Notes under the pieces: generated by a model
Seen by the model: the letters and a program-made list of their open reading frames with translations, nothing else
Told to the model about the DNA's origin: nothing
Database searches by the model: none
Assembly: GCA_937921035.1 (NCBI GenBank)
Contig: CALEUL010000027.1
Location: forward strand, 61,507 to 125,506
Source: an uncultured Porphyromonadaceae bacterium
GTDB lineage: Bacteria > Bacteroidota > Bacteroidia > Bacteroidales > Muribaculaceae
Length of the DNA: 64,000 nt
Reading direction: 5' to 3'
Position numbers and translations under genes: made by a program
In this document: piece by piece, positions 25,369 through 32,713 of the stretch
Layout of the letters: every line of letters begins with the position of its first letter
How positions within the stretch are numbered: position 1 is the first letter of the stretch

Positions 25369-27186
25369 TTAGTTTTCCTTTTTGTCGAGTTTGTCGGCGT
25401 TAATCATGCTGGCGTCTCCGGAAGCGGAAGCAGGAATTACAGGCAAATCCTCCGGTGGCATTTCAAGACGGGCCACCCTTGGAGAGAACTGCATGACAAC
25501 ATTCGACCGTCCCGCATCCTGCATCATGCTTTCCATCGATACCGGAACGATAAAGACATCGTCCTTATCGAGAGGTCTCATATCGCCAAACCACTTGAAT
25601 TTTGGCAGATAGTACATACTTCTGCGTGCGAGGAACAAAGGAGTAGCGGTACCCGTCGTCTGCGGCCACATTTTGACAAACTCTGTATTTTGGTTACGAA
25701 AAAGTGCTGTAAGGAAGCTGCTCTCGGCCGACACCATCTTGTTGACGGTTGAATCGTTCTCTTCGGGATACATAATAATCTCGACGTTTCCGTTTATATC
25801 GAGCTTACGCAGCTCACCGTTCTCGAAGAATGCCGTCATCTGCTTTCCGCTTATCTGGTTGAAGTGCTCCCCCTCGATCTGCTGGGCAGCAAAACCGTTG
25901 TCGGGCAACTGAGCCCGCTCGATTGTGCTGTCGTTTAGGAGAACTTCGATTATATTACCGAATATCTGCTGGTTCTCGTTCCAGACAACCGGATTTATGA
26001 ACATACGCAGCATGGTATCCTTCTGCGTGAAACGCATGCTGTCGCAAATGCCCTGCATGTCGCGTCGATAGAAACGCACACGCGGGAAGGCGACAGCAAC
26101 GTGAGAAGTGTCGATGCGTATACCGGCCTCAATACCGGCGACACTGTCGGCTTTAATCTCGACGGTATCCAGATACGACCAGCTCTGAATATAACGGGCG
26201 TGCATGTACAGCGTGTCTTCGCCCCGGCACTCGGTGAGGAGTGCTCGCCCAGTTACGAAGGAGCTGTCCTTAAGCTCGTCGTAAAAACCGTACTGACCAC
26301 GAATTTCCACCTGGTGTGCGGAATCGGTCATCACCATGTCGCCCCAGGCCTCGCCGAAACCAGCGTTGCGGTCGTAGTAAATTGTATCGGCCGTCAGTGT
26401 CTGGCCCTGCGATGTTACGACAGTTGAACGGTCGTATAGTATGGCGCGGTTGCTGTCGGTTTCGTAAGTACCAGCGGTAGTGTATATTGTACCACGCGCA
26501 TTTATTACTTCGCTTCGCGAAAAGAGCTGCGCCACATGCGTACCGGTATTGTAATATAGGGTATCGGTGTAAATATCGAGAGTGTCCTTGCTGTCGCGGG
26601 AGTTGAGATGCACGTTAACGTAGAAATTTGCCTCTTTTGTAGAGGGCACATATTCGCCTTTCTCGGACACCAGGCGGTTCTGGGGATCTGTCAGAACACC
26701 ACCAACATCGTAATAGCCGAGATCGATAGCGAGGTCATATACAAACACGTCGGTCTCGAGCATAACGTCGCGGTTTATGAGACGCACTTTCTTGCCCAGG
26801 TCGGCATATAGCGTGGCAAGTTCGCGCGGCCCGTCATAGTCGAGCTCGTCGGCATATACAAACAGAGTGTCTCCCTGCTCCATGCTTACGTTTCCGTATG
26901 CGTTCATGCTCTCGCTGTCGGGGAAATAATGCGCGCTGTCGCATTTCATAATCATGGGACCTTTTGTGAACACCACGTCGCCCACAAGAATCATGAAGGA
27001 ATCGTTGGTTTCCTTGCGCAGTTCATTAGCGCGTTCAAGGAACACGCGGTTTCCCGAGCTACGGTCGGCCGATGGAATCTGCGGCCTAATGTCCACTCTC
27101 GGGGGCTTGCTGTCGGTAACGGCGGCAAGCGCAGGCGGAAGCAACGCCATCAATGCGAGAATATGAAACGAGCGTCGGCTAAGCAT
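25369..27186 (-). CDS. OstA-like (LptA/LptD N-domain family) periplasmic protein
   Basis: A 605-residue secreted protein with an N-terminal signal segment (LALMALLPPALAAV). The body is a long beta-repeat: pieces such as ADELDYDGPRELATLYADLGKKV, DTLYYNTGTHVAQLFSR and TVVTSQGQTLTADTIYYD recur with about 50-80 residue periodicity, the pattern of the OstA/LptA beta-jellyroll that carries lipopolysaccharide across the periplasm. The C-terminal 200 residues are unlike LptD and it is not a full barrel. The tail is polar (ASMINADKLDKKEN). It follows the SurA-like gene by 26 bases, in line with a joint role in outer-membrane assembly. Confidence 0.85.
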   Translation of the reverse strand: MLSRRSFHILALMALLPPALAAVTDSKPPRVDIRPQIPSADRSSGNRVFLERANELRKETNDSFMILVGDVVFTKGPMIMKCDSAHYFPDSESMNAYGNVSMEQGDTLFVYADELDYDGPRELATLYADLGKKVRLINRDVMLETDVFVYDLAIDLGYYDVGGVLTDPQNRLVSEKGEYVPSTKEANFYVNVHLNSRDSKDTLDIYTDTLYYNTGTHVAQLFSRSEVINARGTIYTTAGTYETDSNRAILYDRSTVVTSQGQTLTADTIYYDRNAGFGEAWGDMVMTDSAHQVEIRGQYGFYDELKDSSFVTGRALLTECRGEDTLYMHARYIQSWSYLDTVEIKADSVAGIEAGIRIDTSHVAVAFPRVRFYRRDMQGICDSMRFTQKDTMLRMFINPVVWNENQQIFGNIIEVLLNDSTIERAQLPDNGFAAQQIEGEHFNQISGKQMTAFFENGELRKLDINGNVEIIMYPEENDSTVNKMVSAESSFLTALFRNQNTEFVKMWPQTTGTATPLFLARRSMYYLPKFKWFGDMRPLDKDDVFIVPVSMESMMQDAGRSNVVMQFSPRVARLEMPPEDLPVIPASASGDASMINADKLDKKEN

Positions 27187-27212
27187 AGCGACAGAGACCT
27201 ACTTTGAACGGA

Positions 27213-28574
27213 TTAATTTCCGTGCAACCAACCCTTGTGGCGGAAGTCGCAACCACGCCAACCTTCCTCGATTCTCACGTATGTCTCTCGAATCTTGTTC
27301 TCGAGCCACTTGTCCACAATCTCCTGGCGCTTGTAGTTCTCGTACATGTCCTTTATAGTCTGGAAATCGTCGCCGAGGTTTGCCTGATGTGCATCAATAC
27401 GGTTTGAAAGACGTACCATAGCAACAATCTCGCGGTCGCGTCTTGGATCGCGCATGATGAAAGGCTGAGATATCTCACCCTCCTCAAGGGAGGCCACGTT
27501 CTTAGCTATTTCCTGAGGCAGCTGCGACATCTCGAAGAGTGTAGTTCCAGTATTAGTGTTGACCATGACACCGTTGCTCATTCGTGTATCCTTATCCTGC
27601 GAAACCAGGCGTACGGCGTTCTCGAAGGAGAGAGTTTTCTTGTCCACAATGTCGGCGCGGACAGAATCCAGACGCGTAAGAGCCTCTTTGAGGTCCTTTT
27701 CATCCACTCGAGGACGCAGGAGAATATGGCGAGTGTTAATGCGGTCGCCTCGTTTCTCCACAAGCTGTATGATGTGGAAACCGTATTCCGTCTCCACGAT
27801 CTTGGAAACCTTCTTGGGGTCGTTGAGGTTGAAAGCCACAGCAGCATATTCGGGGACCATCTGTGCACGCCCCATGAAGCCAGTCTCACCACCACGAATG
27901 CCCTCGGGAGATTCGGAATAAAGGACTGCCAATGTTGAGAAATCGCTCTCGCCGCGGTTCACGCGGTCGGCATAGTCGCGCAGACGTGCTTTGACATCCT
28001 CGATTTCCTGACGAGGAATAACGGGATTCAGGGTTATAAGCTGCACTTCCACCTGGAGAGGTATGTACGGAACGCTGTCCTTCGGTAGCTGGTCGAAATA
28101 TCGGCGTACATCGCCGGGAGTAACCTTAAGGTTTTTCGTAAGGTCGCTGCGCACCTGCTGCACACGCGATCGATTTCGCATGTTCTTTGCGTAAGCCTCG
28201 CGGATTTCAGGATATGGTTTGCGGAAGTACTGTTCAACCTTCTCCCTCGAGCCAAGGTTTGAGATAAGGAAGTTCATCTGAGCATCCACCTGCATCTGCA
28301 CCATCGACTCCTGAACCTCTACGGTATCTATGTCGGCCTGATGCAGGAACAGGCGTTCGATTGCAAGTTCCTCGGGGATATAGCAGTACGGATCGCCGGT
28401 AATAGGTACACGGTCGTTCTGCATATCTAAATATGCCTGTTCAATATCGGACTTATAGATAGGCTCGTCGCCAATCATCCAGGCCACTTCTTCTATAACG
28501 TTGTCGCCGGCAGCAGCACAAATAGCAACGCCGACACCTAAAAATAAGCCTAACAGTGATGTTTTTTTATTCAT
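27213..28574 (-). CDS. SurA/PpiC-type peptidyl-prolyl isomerase
   Basis: A 453-residue periplasmic chaperone. Signal peptide MNKKTSLLGLFLGVGVAICAAAG, SurA-like N-domain (about 25-165, EVAWMIGDEPIYKSDIEQAY), first parvulin domain (about 172-278, with YSESPEGIRGGETGFMGR and ETEYGFHIIQLVEKRGD) and a second, less conserved parvulin domain (about 283-390, INTRHILLRP). SurA-family proteins guide unfolded outer-membrane proteins. Upstream of and co-directional with the OstA-like gene. A minus-strand -7 box lies about 30 bases before the start. Confidence 0.9.
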   Translation of the reverse strand: MNKKTSLLGLFLGVGVAICAAAGDNVIEEVAWMIGDEPIYKSDIEQAYLDMQNDRVPITGDPYCYIPEELAIERLFLHQADIDTVEVQESMVQMQVDAQMNFLISNLGSREKVEQYFRKPYPEIREAYAKNMRNRSRVQQVRSDLTKNLKVTPGDVRRYFDQLPKDSVPYIPLQVEVQLITLNPVIPRQEIEDVKARLRDYADRVNRGESDFSTLAVLYSESPEGIRGGETGFMGRAQMVPEYAAVAFNLNDPKKVSKIVETEYGFHIIQLVEKRGDRINTRHILLRPRVDEKDLKEALTRLDSVRADIVDKKTLSFENAVRLVSQDKDTRMSNGVMVNTNTGTTLFEMSQLPQEIAKNVASLEEGEISQPFIMRDPRRDREIVAMVRLSNRIDAHQANLGDDFQTIKDMYENYKRQEIVDKWLENKIRETYVRIEEGWRGCDFRHKGWLHGN

Positions 28575-28601
28575 TCTTCGAGAGTGTTGTGGTCAACCTT
28601 G

Positions 28602-28609
28602 CAAAGTTA
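28602..28609 (-). promoter_or_regulatory. Possible -7 element for the SurA-OstA operon
   Basis: TAACTTTG on the minus strand (28609-28602), about 28 bases before the start codon. No good TTTG partner was found. Confidence 0.4.
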
Positions 28610-28686
28610 ACCCATTTTTCCCATATCTCCTTGCGCTTTAATTATTTTTATACAATTCCGGAAGGTGCGTCGGGTGCATATAACAG

Positions 28687-28719
28687 AAAAAAGCAGACCC
28701 GAAATGAATCTGCTTTTTT
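28687..28719 (-). terminator. Bidirectional terminator after tRNA-His
   Basis: Inverted repeat AAAAAAGCAGA (28687-28697) / TCTGCTTTTTT (28709-28719), giving a T-run on either strand. It begins 3 bases past the tRNA 3' end. Confidence 0.85.
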
Positions 28720-28722
28720 GTG

Positions 28723-28797
28723 GGTGCCCAAGGGGATTCGAACCCTTGACCTTCGGAACCACAATCCGACGTTCTAACCAACTGAACTATGGGCACC
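28723..28797 (-). tRNA. tRNA-His (GTG)
   Basis: Cloverleaf read on the minus strand: the extra 5' G (G-1, base 28797) opposite C73, acceptor GTGCCCA/TGGGCAC, D arm GTTC-AGTTGGTTA-GAAC, anticodon arm TCGGA-TTGTGGT-TCCGA with anticodon GTG, and T arm AAGGG-TTCGAAT-CCCTT. The encoded G-1:C73 pair is specific for tRNA-His. CCA is not encoded (the gene is followed by CAC), so the tails are added by the nucleotidyltransferase, a gene for which lies at 44388-45839. Confidence 0.96.
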
Positions 28798-29037
28798 ATT
28801 TGGTTTTGCGGTGCAAAGTTAGTGTTTATTTTTCATTCGCCAAAATTTTTTCGATATTTTTTCACGATTGTGCGCAAAGAATAAAAAAATGTCTTCATAC
28901 CGCAGTACTGCGCGCTCCACTCTATACAGCCCCCCCTTCCGGTCTGCACTATAGTTAAAAACGAGATTTGGGGTTGTTAACGAGGTGTTGAAGCCGAACA
29001 CATAAAGGCAAAAGGCTGTTATAAAAGTATAATTTCA

Positions 29038-29562
29038 ATGAACAATCTTAAAAGACCCCATATGACCGGCAAAATAAATATCTCACATATACTCCATGCA
29101 CTGAGGATGGCAGCAGCGGTGGCAATGGCCGTGCTTGTATCGGCAATCTCGCCCATGCTCACGGCGTGCGACAACGACGACAACCCGTGGAACAATGTAC
29201 CCGACAATATCTCTGAATTTATCGACCGCTATTACCCGAACTCCGCTCTGGAATCGGCCACAGATACCGACGGAGTGTACCATATCCGCCTTAAAAACGG
29301 TCCAGGGATGACGTTCAATGCCGATGGCAGCTGGACCGACATCAACGGCTACGGCATGCCCATAGTACAGGTTTTCCTGTTCGACCAGCTGCCGCCGAAA
29401 CTATACAATTATCTACAAGAAACCCAACAGCTGAACTCAGTTTTCAGCATTACGCGAAACAATGACTACTATACACTCGACTTGCTTGAAAGCTCGCTTC
29501 GTTTCGATATCGCCAACGATACAATCATCGCTCCGGGTTCCAGCGGCGGAAACGGAGTGTAG
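29038..29562 (+). CDS. PepSY-like (BLIP-like fold) lipoprotein
   Basis: A 174-residue exported protein. The N-terminus has a hydrophobic segment ending in a lipobox (ISPMLTAC, Cys about residue 44), so it should be a lipoprotein with DNDDN after the Cys, a common Bacteroidota outer-membrane sorting feature. The rest contains one PepSY-like/beta-lactamase-inhibitor-like repeat (ISEFIDRYYPNSALESATDTDGVYHIRL...GMTFNADGSWTDI) and a second weaker one (DQLPPKLYNYLQ...YTLDLLESSLRFDI). Such proteins are common in the group but have no assigned function. The 3' end overlaps the opposite-strand gene by 38 bases. Confidence 0.75.
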   Translation: MNNLKRPHMTGKINISHILHALRMAAAVAMAVLVSAISPMLTACDNDDNPWNNVPDNISEFIDRYYPNSALESATDTDGVYHIRLKNGPGMTFNADGSWTDINGYGMPIVQVFLFDQLPPKLYNYLQETQQLNSVFSITRNNDYYTLDLLESSLRFDIANDTIIAPGSSGGNGV

Positions 29563-30466
29563 ACTTCAGCAAAGGGAAATTGAGACGTAGTATGGCCATC
29601 CCCTGCTCAATATCGGCGCTCGTGTCCTTGTCCAGGAGGGCGCCGGACGCCGCAATCCACTGCAAATCGTAGTGTTCGACAAACTGTGTGGCCGCGAGGT
29701 GTCCCTTAATATCCATTTGCCTGAATTCCGCGTTGCCAGGGGCATCGCCTTCCAGAAAAACGATATGATAGCCTCCTTTGCCGTCGGCAACGGTAGCGAT
29801 ACGGTATTCGGCTCCCATGACAGCCTTTGTGCGGTCGACATCGCGGTCAAGATATTCCCAAAGCCCCTCATGAACATCCTGCGAAGCTGCAAGATACTGC
29901 CGCAGAGCGTTGAAATCGGCAAAAGGAGCGGTGCGCAAGGGCGGTCTGTGGGCGCTTATAATCAGATTGTTTACAACTTTGTCTTTCTTTGTGTGCGCGA
30001 ATCCTATAGCACCGGGGAATTCATAGTCAAAATCTACCGGCACAGTCAGTTCTGGGGTAGCGCTGCCCAATCCGATGTTAGCGCCAGACTCATCGGCACT
30101 GAGAACCGCCGAGAAACACGTTGTTCCTTCGGTAGCGTATGTAAAGCATCCTTCACCGGCATTTTCGAGCGTCTCGCGACCGTCAGGAGCAATTGTATAG
30201 ACAGCATACCGGCATCTGCTCGAACCTGTAGCATCCGCTTCGGCGACAGGGTCGGCGGCAATATCCGCGCGTCGAGCGGAGCCGTCGGCAGCGACATTCC
30301 ACATGAGGCTGAAAGCCAATGTCCTGTTCCTTGCGACAGCCATACGCACATGATATTTCAGGTTAAGGACAGGCTCACCGAGTTCGGTTAATTCGGTTGT
30401 ATCGGCAGGAACAGCCCCCCAAGAAGCGCCTGCGGCCAACAGAAATAATAAGCAAAGCTTACGCAT
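29525..30466 (-). CDS. Unrecognised exported protein downstream of miaA
   Basis: A 313-residue protein I do not recognise. It has an N-terminal signal peptide (MRKLCLLFLLAAGASWGAVPADT), chosen as the start since it is the signal's first Met; it overlaps the miaA stop by 8 bases. Middle part: beta-rich, with VPVDFDYEFPGAIGFAHTKKD and KVVNNLIISAHRPPLR. Then YLDRDVDRTKAVMGAEYRIATVADGKGGYHIVFLEG and a C-terminal segment ending LRFRRW. No lipobox or T9SS tail. Secretion is well supported; function is not. Confidence 0.7.
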   Translation of the reverse strand: MRKLCLLFLLAAGASWGAVPADTTELTELGEPVLNLKYHVRMAVARNRTLAFSLMWNVAADGSARRADIAADPVAEADATGSSRCRYAVYTIAPDGRETLENAGEGCFTYATEGTTCFSAVLSADESGANIGLGSATPELTVPVDFDYEFPGAIGFAHTKKDKVVNNLIISAHRPPLRTAPFADFNALRQYLAASQDVHEGLWEYLDRDVDRTKAVMGAEYRIATVADGKGGYHIVFLEGDAPGNAEFRQMDIKGHLAATQFVEHYDLQWIAASGALLDKDTSADIEQGMAILRLNFPLLKSTLRFRRWNPER

Positions 30467-31388
30467 CATACTCTGCCAGATTATCCACAGCCTCAAGAAA
30501 TTCTGCATCAGGCATGTTCCAGGGCAACCAATGGATAGTGAAGCCTCGCCGTTCCATGCCCCGGAACCATGTCATCTGCCGTTTGGCAAACTGATGTATA
30601 GCTGTTTCGAGTGCGGTGAACATCTCGTCGGCGGTGATTTGCCCTATTGCGTGAAGGGTGATGAATTTATACTCGAGGCCGTAGTATATAAGGTCGTCGG
30701 GAGCAATTCCACTGTCGAGGAGACGACGCACCTCGGCAAGCATGTCCTCCTGCTCGAAACGGCGGCGCAGCCGCTCGGAAATGAGCTTTCGGCGTTGCTC
30801 GCGGGGGATGTCTATTCCTATGACAAGAGCATCGAGCGGCTGCGGATTTCGCGCCTGTTCGGCTTCCGCGGGATGTGCGAGATAGTAATACTCTATCTCC
30901 AAAGCCCTCAAGGCGCGCTGGACGGTATCGACGTCGGTGCAATTGTGCAGGGTTTTCATTGATGCGAGCATAGCCGCGAGTTCGGCCAGCGACTTGCCTT
31001 CCAAAGACTTTCGGAGCTCTTCGTCGCGCGGGACCTCCGGCATCGCCACACCTTTCAGCAGCGATTCCACATACAGGCCGGTACCACCCACTACCACCGG
31101 CAGGCGCCCGCGGCCTTTGATATCGGCTATTGCCCTGCGAGCGTCCCGAAGGTATTCAAAAAGATTGTACTTGTAACCTGCCGGTGCCACATCAATCAGA
31201 TGGTACGGCACATCGGTACCGTAATCGGCGAGGTCCTTACCAGTTCCGACGTCCATGCCCCGGTAAACCTGTCGCGAGTCGGCGCTGACAATCTCACCGC
31301 CCACATGTCGGGCCAGGGCGACACCGCGGCGCGTTTTGCCTGAAGCCGTTGGCCCCACCACCGCAATTACGGGGATATTCATCTTCAT
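30459..31388 (-). CDS. miaA: tRNA dimethylallyltransferase
   Basis: A 309-residue enzyme that adds an isopentenyl group to A37 of tRNAs reading codons that begin with U. Marks: P-loop VVGPTASGKTRRG (about residues 9-21), VSADSRQVYRGMDVGTGK (about 34-51), YHLIDVAPAGYKYNLFEY, VVGGTGLYVESLLKG (about 97-111) and the C-terminal ALETAIHQFAKRQMTWFRG. Complete. The start overlaps the upstream membrane-protein gene by 4 bases and its end overlaps the next gene by 8, so the four genes from 34909 to 29525 form a tight minus-strand run. Confidence 0.95.
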   Translation of the reverse strand: MKMNIPVIAVVGPTASGKTRRGVALARHVGGEIVSADSRQVYRGMDVGTGKDLADYGTDVPYHLIDVAPAGYKYNLFEYLRDARRAIADIKGRGRLPVVVGGTGLYVESLLKGVAMPEVPRDEELRKSLEGKSLAELAAMLASMKTLHNCTDVDTVQRALRALEIEYYYLAHPAEAEQARNPQPLDALVIGIDIPREQRRKLISERLRRRFEQEDMLAEVRRLLDSGIAPDDLIYYGLEYKFITLHAIGQITADEMFTALETAIHQFAKRQMTWFRGMERRGFTIHWLPWNMPDAEFLEAVDNLAEYDA

Positions 31389-32710
31389 ACCCTGGGGGAG
31401 TTGTCGTGTGCAAGCACGCTGGTTATACGGTTCCAGAAACGGCGGATACGGTAGAAGCTCCTGTCCTCGTTATTTCCGGCAACATCGAACCAGGTAACAT
31501 CGTCGAAATCGACATCCCAGTCCGGCAGGTCGCGGAAACGGAATGTAGGGCGATACTGACGGATAGGATACAGGCGCTTGCCATTACGGTCGTATGTTTT
31601 CCACGCCATAGCAATTGTGTGTATCCGGAAAATTTCGTTGGCAAGCACGGGAGACAATGAATTCGAGGCAAGCGCCCTGTCTATCATATATGCGTTGAAC
31701 CATATGTCTCCGTCTCCAATCATGGAACGGGAGTTCTCGTCGACAAAAGCGGTATAATGTATAACGTTTGTACCGCTTGCAAAACTGTCGTTTGTAAAGC
31801 AGTACTTCATGTCGAATTCGGAAAGCCCAGTAATCTCCTCGAACATAAGACGCGCCTGCGGTTCGCCAATGGATTTTGTACGGCCCACGACAATCTCGGC
31901 TGGAGTGTCCATAATACCGTCGGGCCCCTGATGCAGCAACAGTTCGTCGCCACTGAAAATAAGGTAGCGGACGATTGTCCGGTTACCATTGTCTCCTTTC
32001 TCCACCCGTAGCGCGTCGTATAGTTTCTGCATGTTGTAATATCGACCGTACATGAACATGAGTGAAACAATATATACCGCCAGCGGCATAATGTTGAAGA
32101 AGAATCGATCGGGGTTGTTGAGGTCGGAGTTGATGTACTTTGCGAAATAGTACCAGTACTCTACCGCCCCGAGGCTCAGCGAGAGGAGAAGAAGGATGTA
32201 CACCTGATAACGAGTCTCGCGGAAAAAGAAAGTTGCCGCGATGCTGTCGCCTGCATAAACTCCGTGAAGGCGCTGGCACAAGCGGCAGTGTCGGTCTCCG
32301 AAACCCATATATAGCCACATCAAGCACATCACAGCCGTTACCGGGAATACAATCAGGGCGGTAATAAAAGGAATTTCCTCGTTGTACAGTTCCAGGTGTA
32401 TCACAGTAGGCACGAGCCAGTCGGTGCAGAGAATCACGATTATCAGCATGATCAAAGCTGTGGCAAGCATAATGCGCGAAGCAATACGTATAACAAGCGA
32501 GCACTTGTTGACGATATTGCTCCAGTTTGATTTAAGCGCTGCAATAAGGAGCCACGCCTCGAAGAGCGTCAGTATTGAAATGAGCACCTTTGGAATCCAC
32601 AGCGACAGCAGGAGCGGCAAGGTAATTGCACCGTATGCGACAGCCCAGTTGCGCCATAGCTCCTTCAGCAGATTGTCGGGATTGAAAATCCCTTTGTCAG
32701 CCCGATCCAT
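31385..32710 (-). CDS. Unrecognised polytopic membrane protein with soluble C-terminal domain
   Basis: A 441-residue protein. The first 235 residues carry about six membrane spans (near 20-60, 75-100, 115-135, 165-185 and 200-220) with a Cys-containing loop (GDRHCRLCQRLHG, about 140-152). The last 205 residues are soluble: RYLIFSGDELLLHQ, then VGRTKSIGEPQARLMFEEITGL and NVIHYTAFVDE, which resemble the opening strand and a degenerate box of a Nudix hydrolase, followed by a Trp/Asp-rich tail (FRDLPDWDVDFDDVTWFDV). The Nudix similarity is an impression only, and the box lacks several canonical residues. It lies 3 bases after the DPP-IV gene and overlaps miaA by 4. Confidence 0.7.
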   Translation of the reverse strand: MDRADKGIFNPDNLLKELWRNWAVAYGAITLPLLLSLWIPKVLISILTLFEAWLLIAALKSNWSNIVNKCSLVIRIASRIMLATALIMLIIVILCTDWLVPTVIHLELYNEEIPFITALIVFPVTAVMCLMWLYMGFGDRHCRLCQRLHGVYAGDSIAATFFFRETRYQVYILLLLSLSLGAVEYWYYFAKYINSDLNNPDRFFFNIMPLAVYIVSLMFMYGRYYNMQKLYDALRVEKGDNGNRTIVRYLIFSGDELLLHQGPDGIMDTPAEIVVGRTKSIGEPQARLMFEEITGLSEFDMKYCFTNDSFASGTNVIHYTAFVDENSRSMIGDGDIWFNAYMIDRALASNSLSPVLANEIFRIHTIAMAWKTYDRNGKRLYPIRQYRPTFRFRDLPDWDVDFDDVTWFDVAGNNEDRSFYRIRRFWNRITSVLAHDNSPRV

Positions 32711-32713
32711 CGT

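Noticed and set aside
29672..30391. 239-codon plus-strand frame
   Set aside because: It is antisense to the exported-protein gene, which has a signal peptide and operon context.
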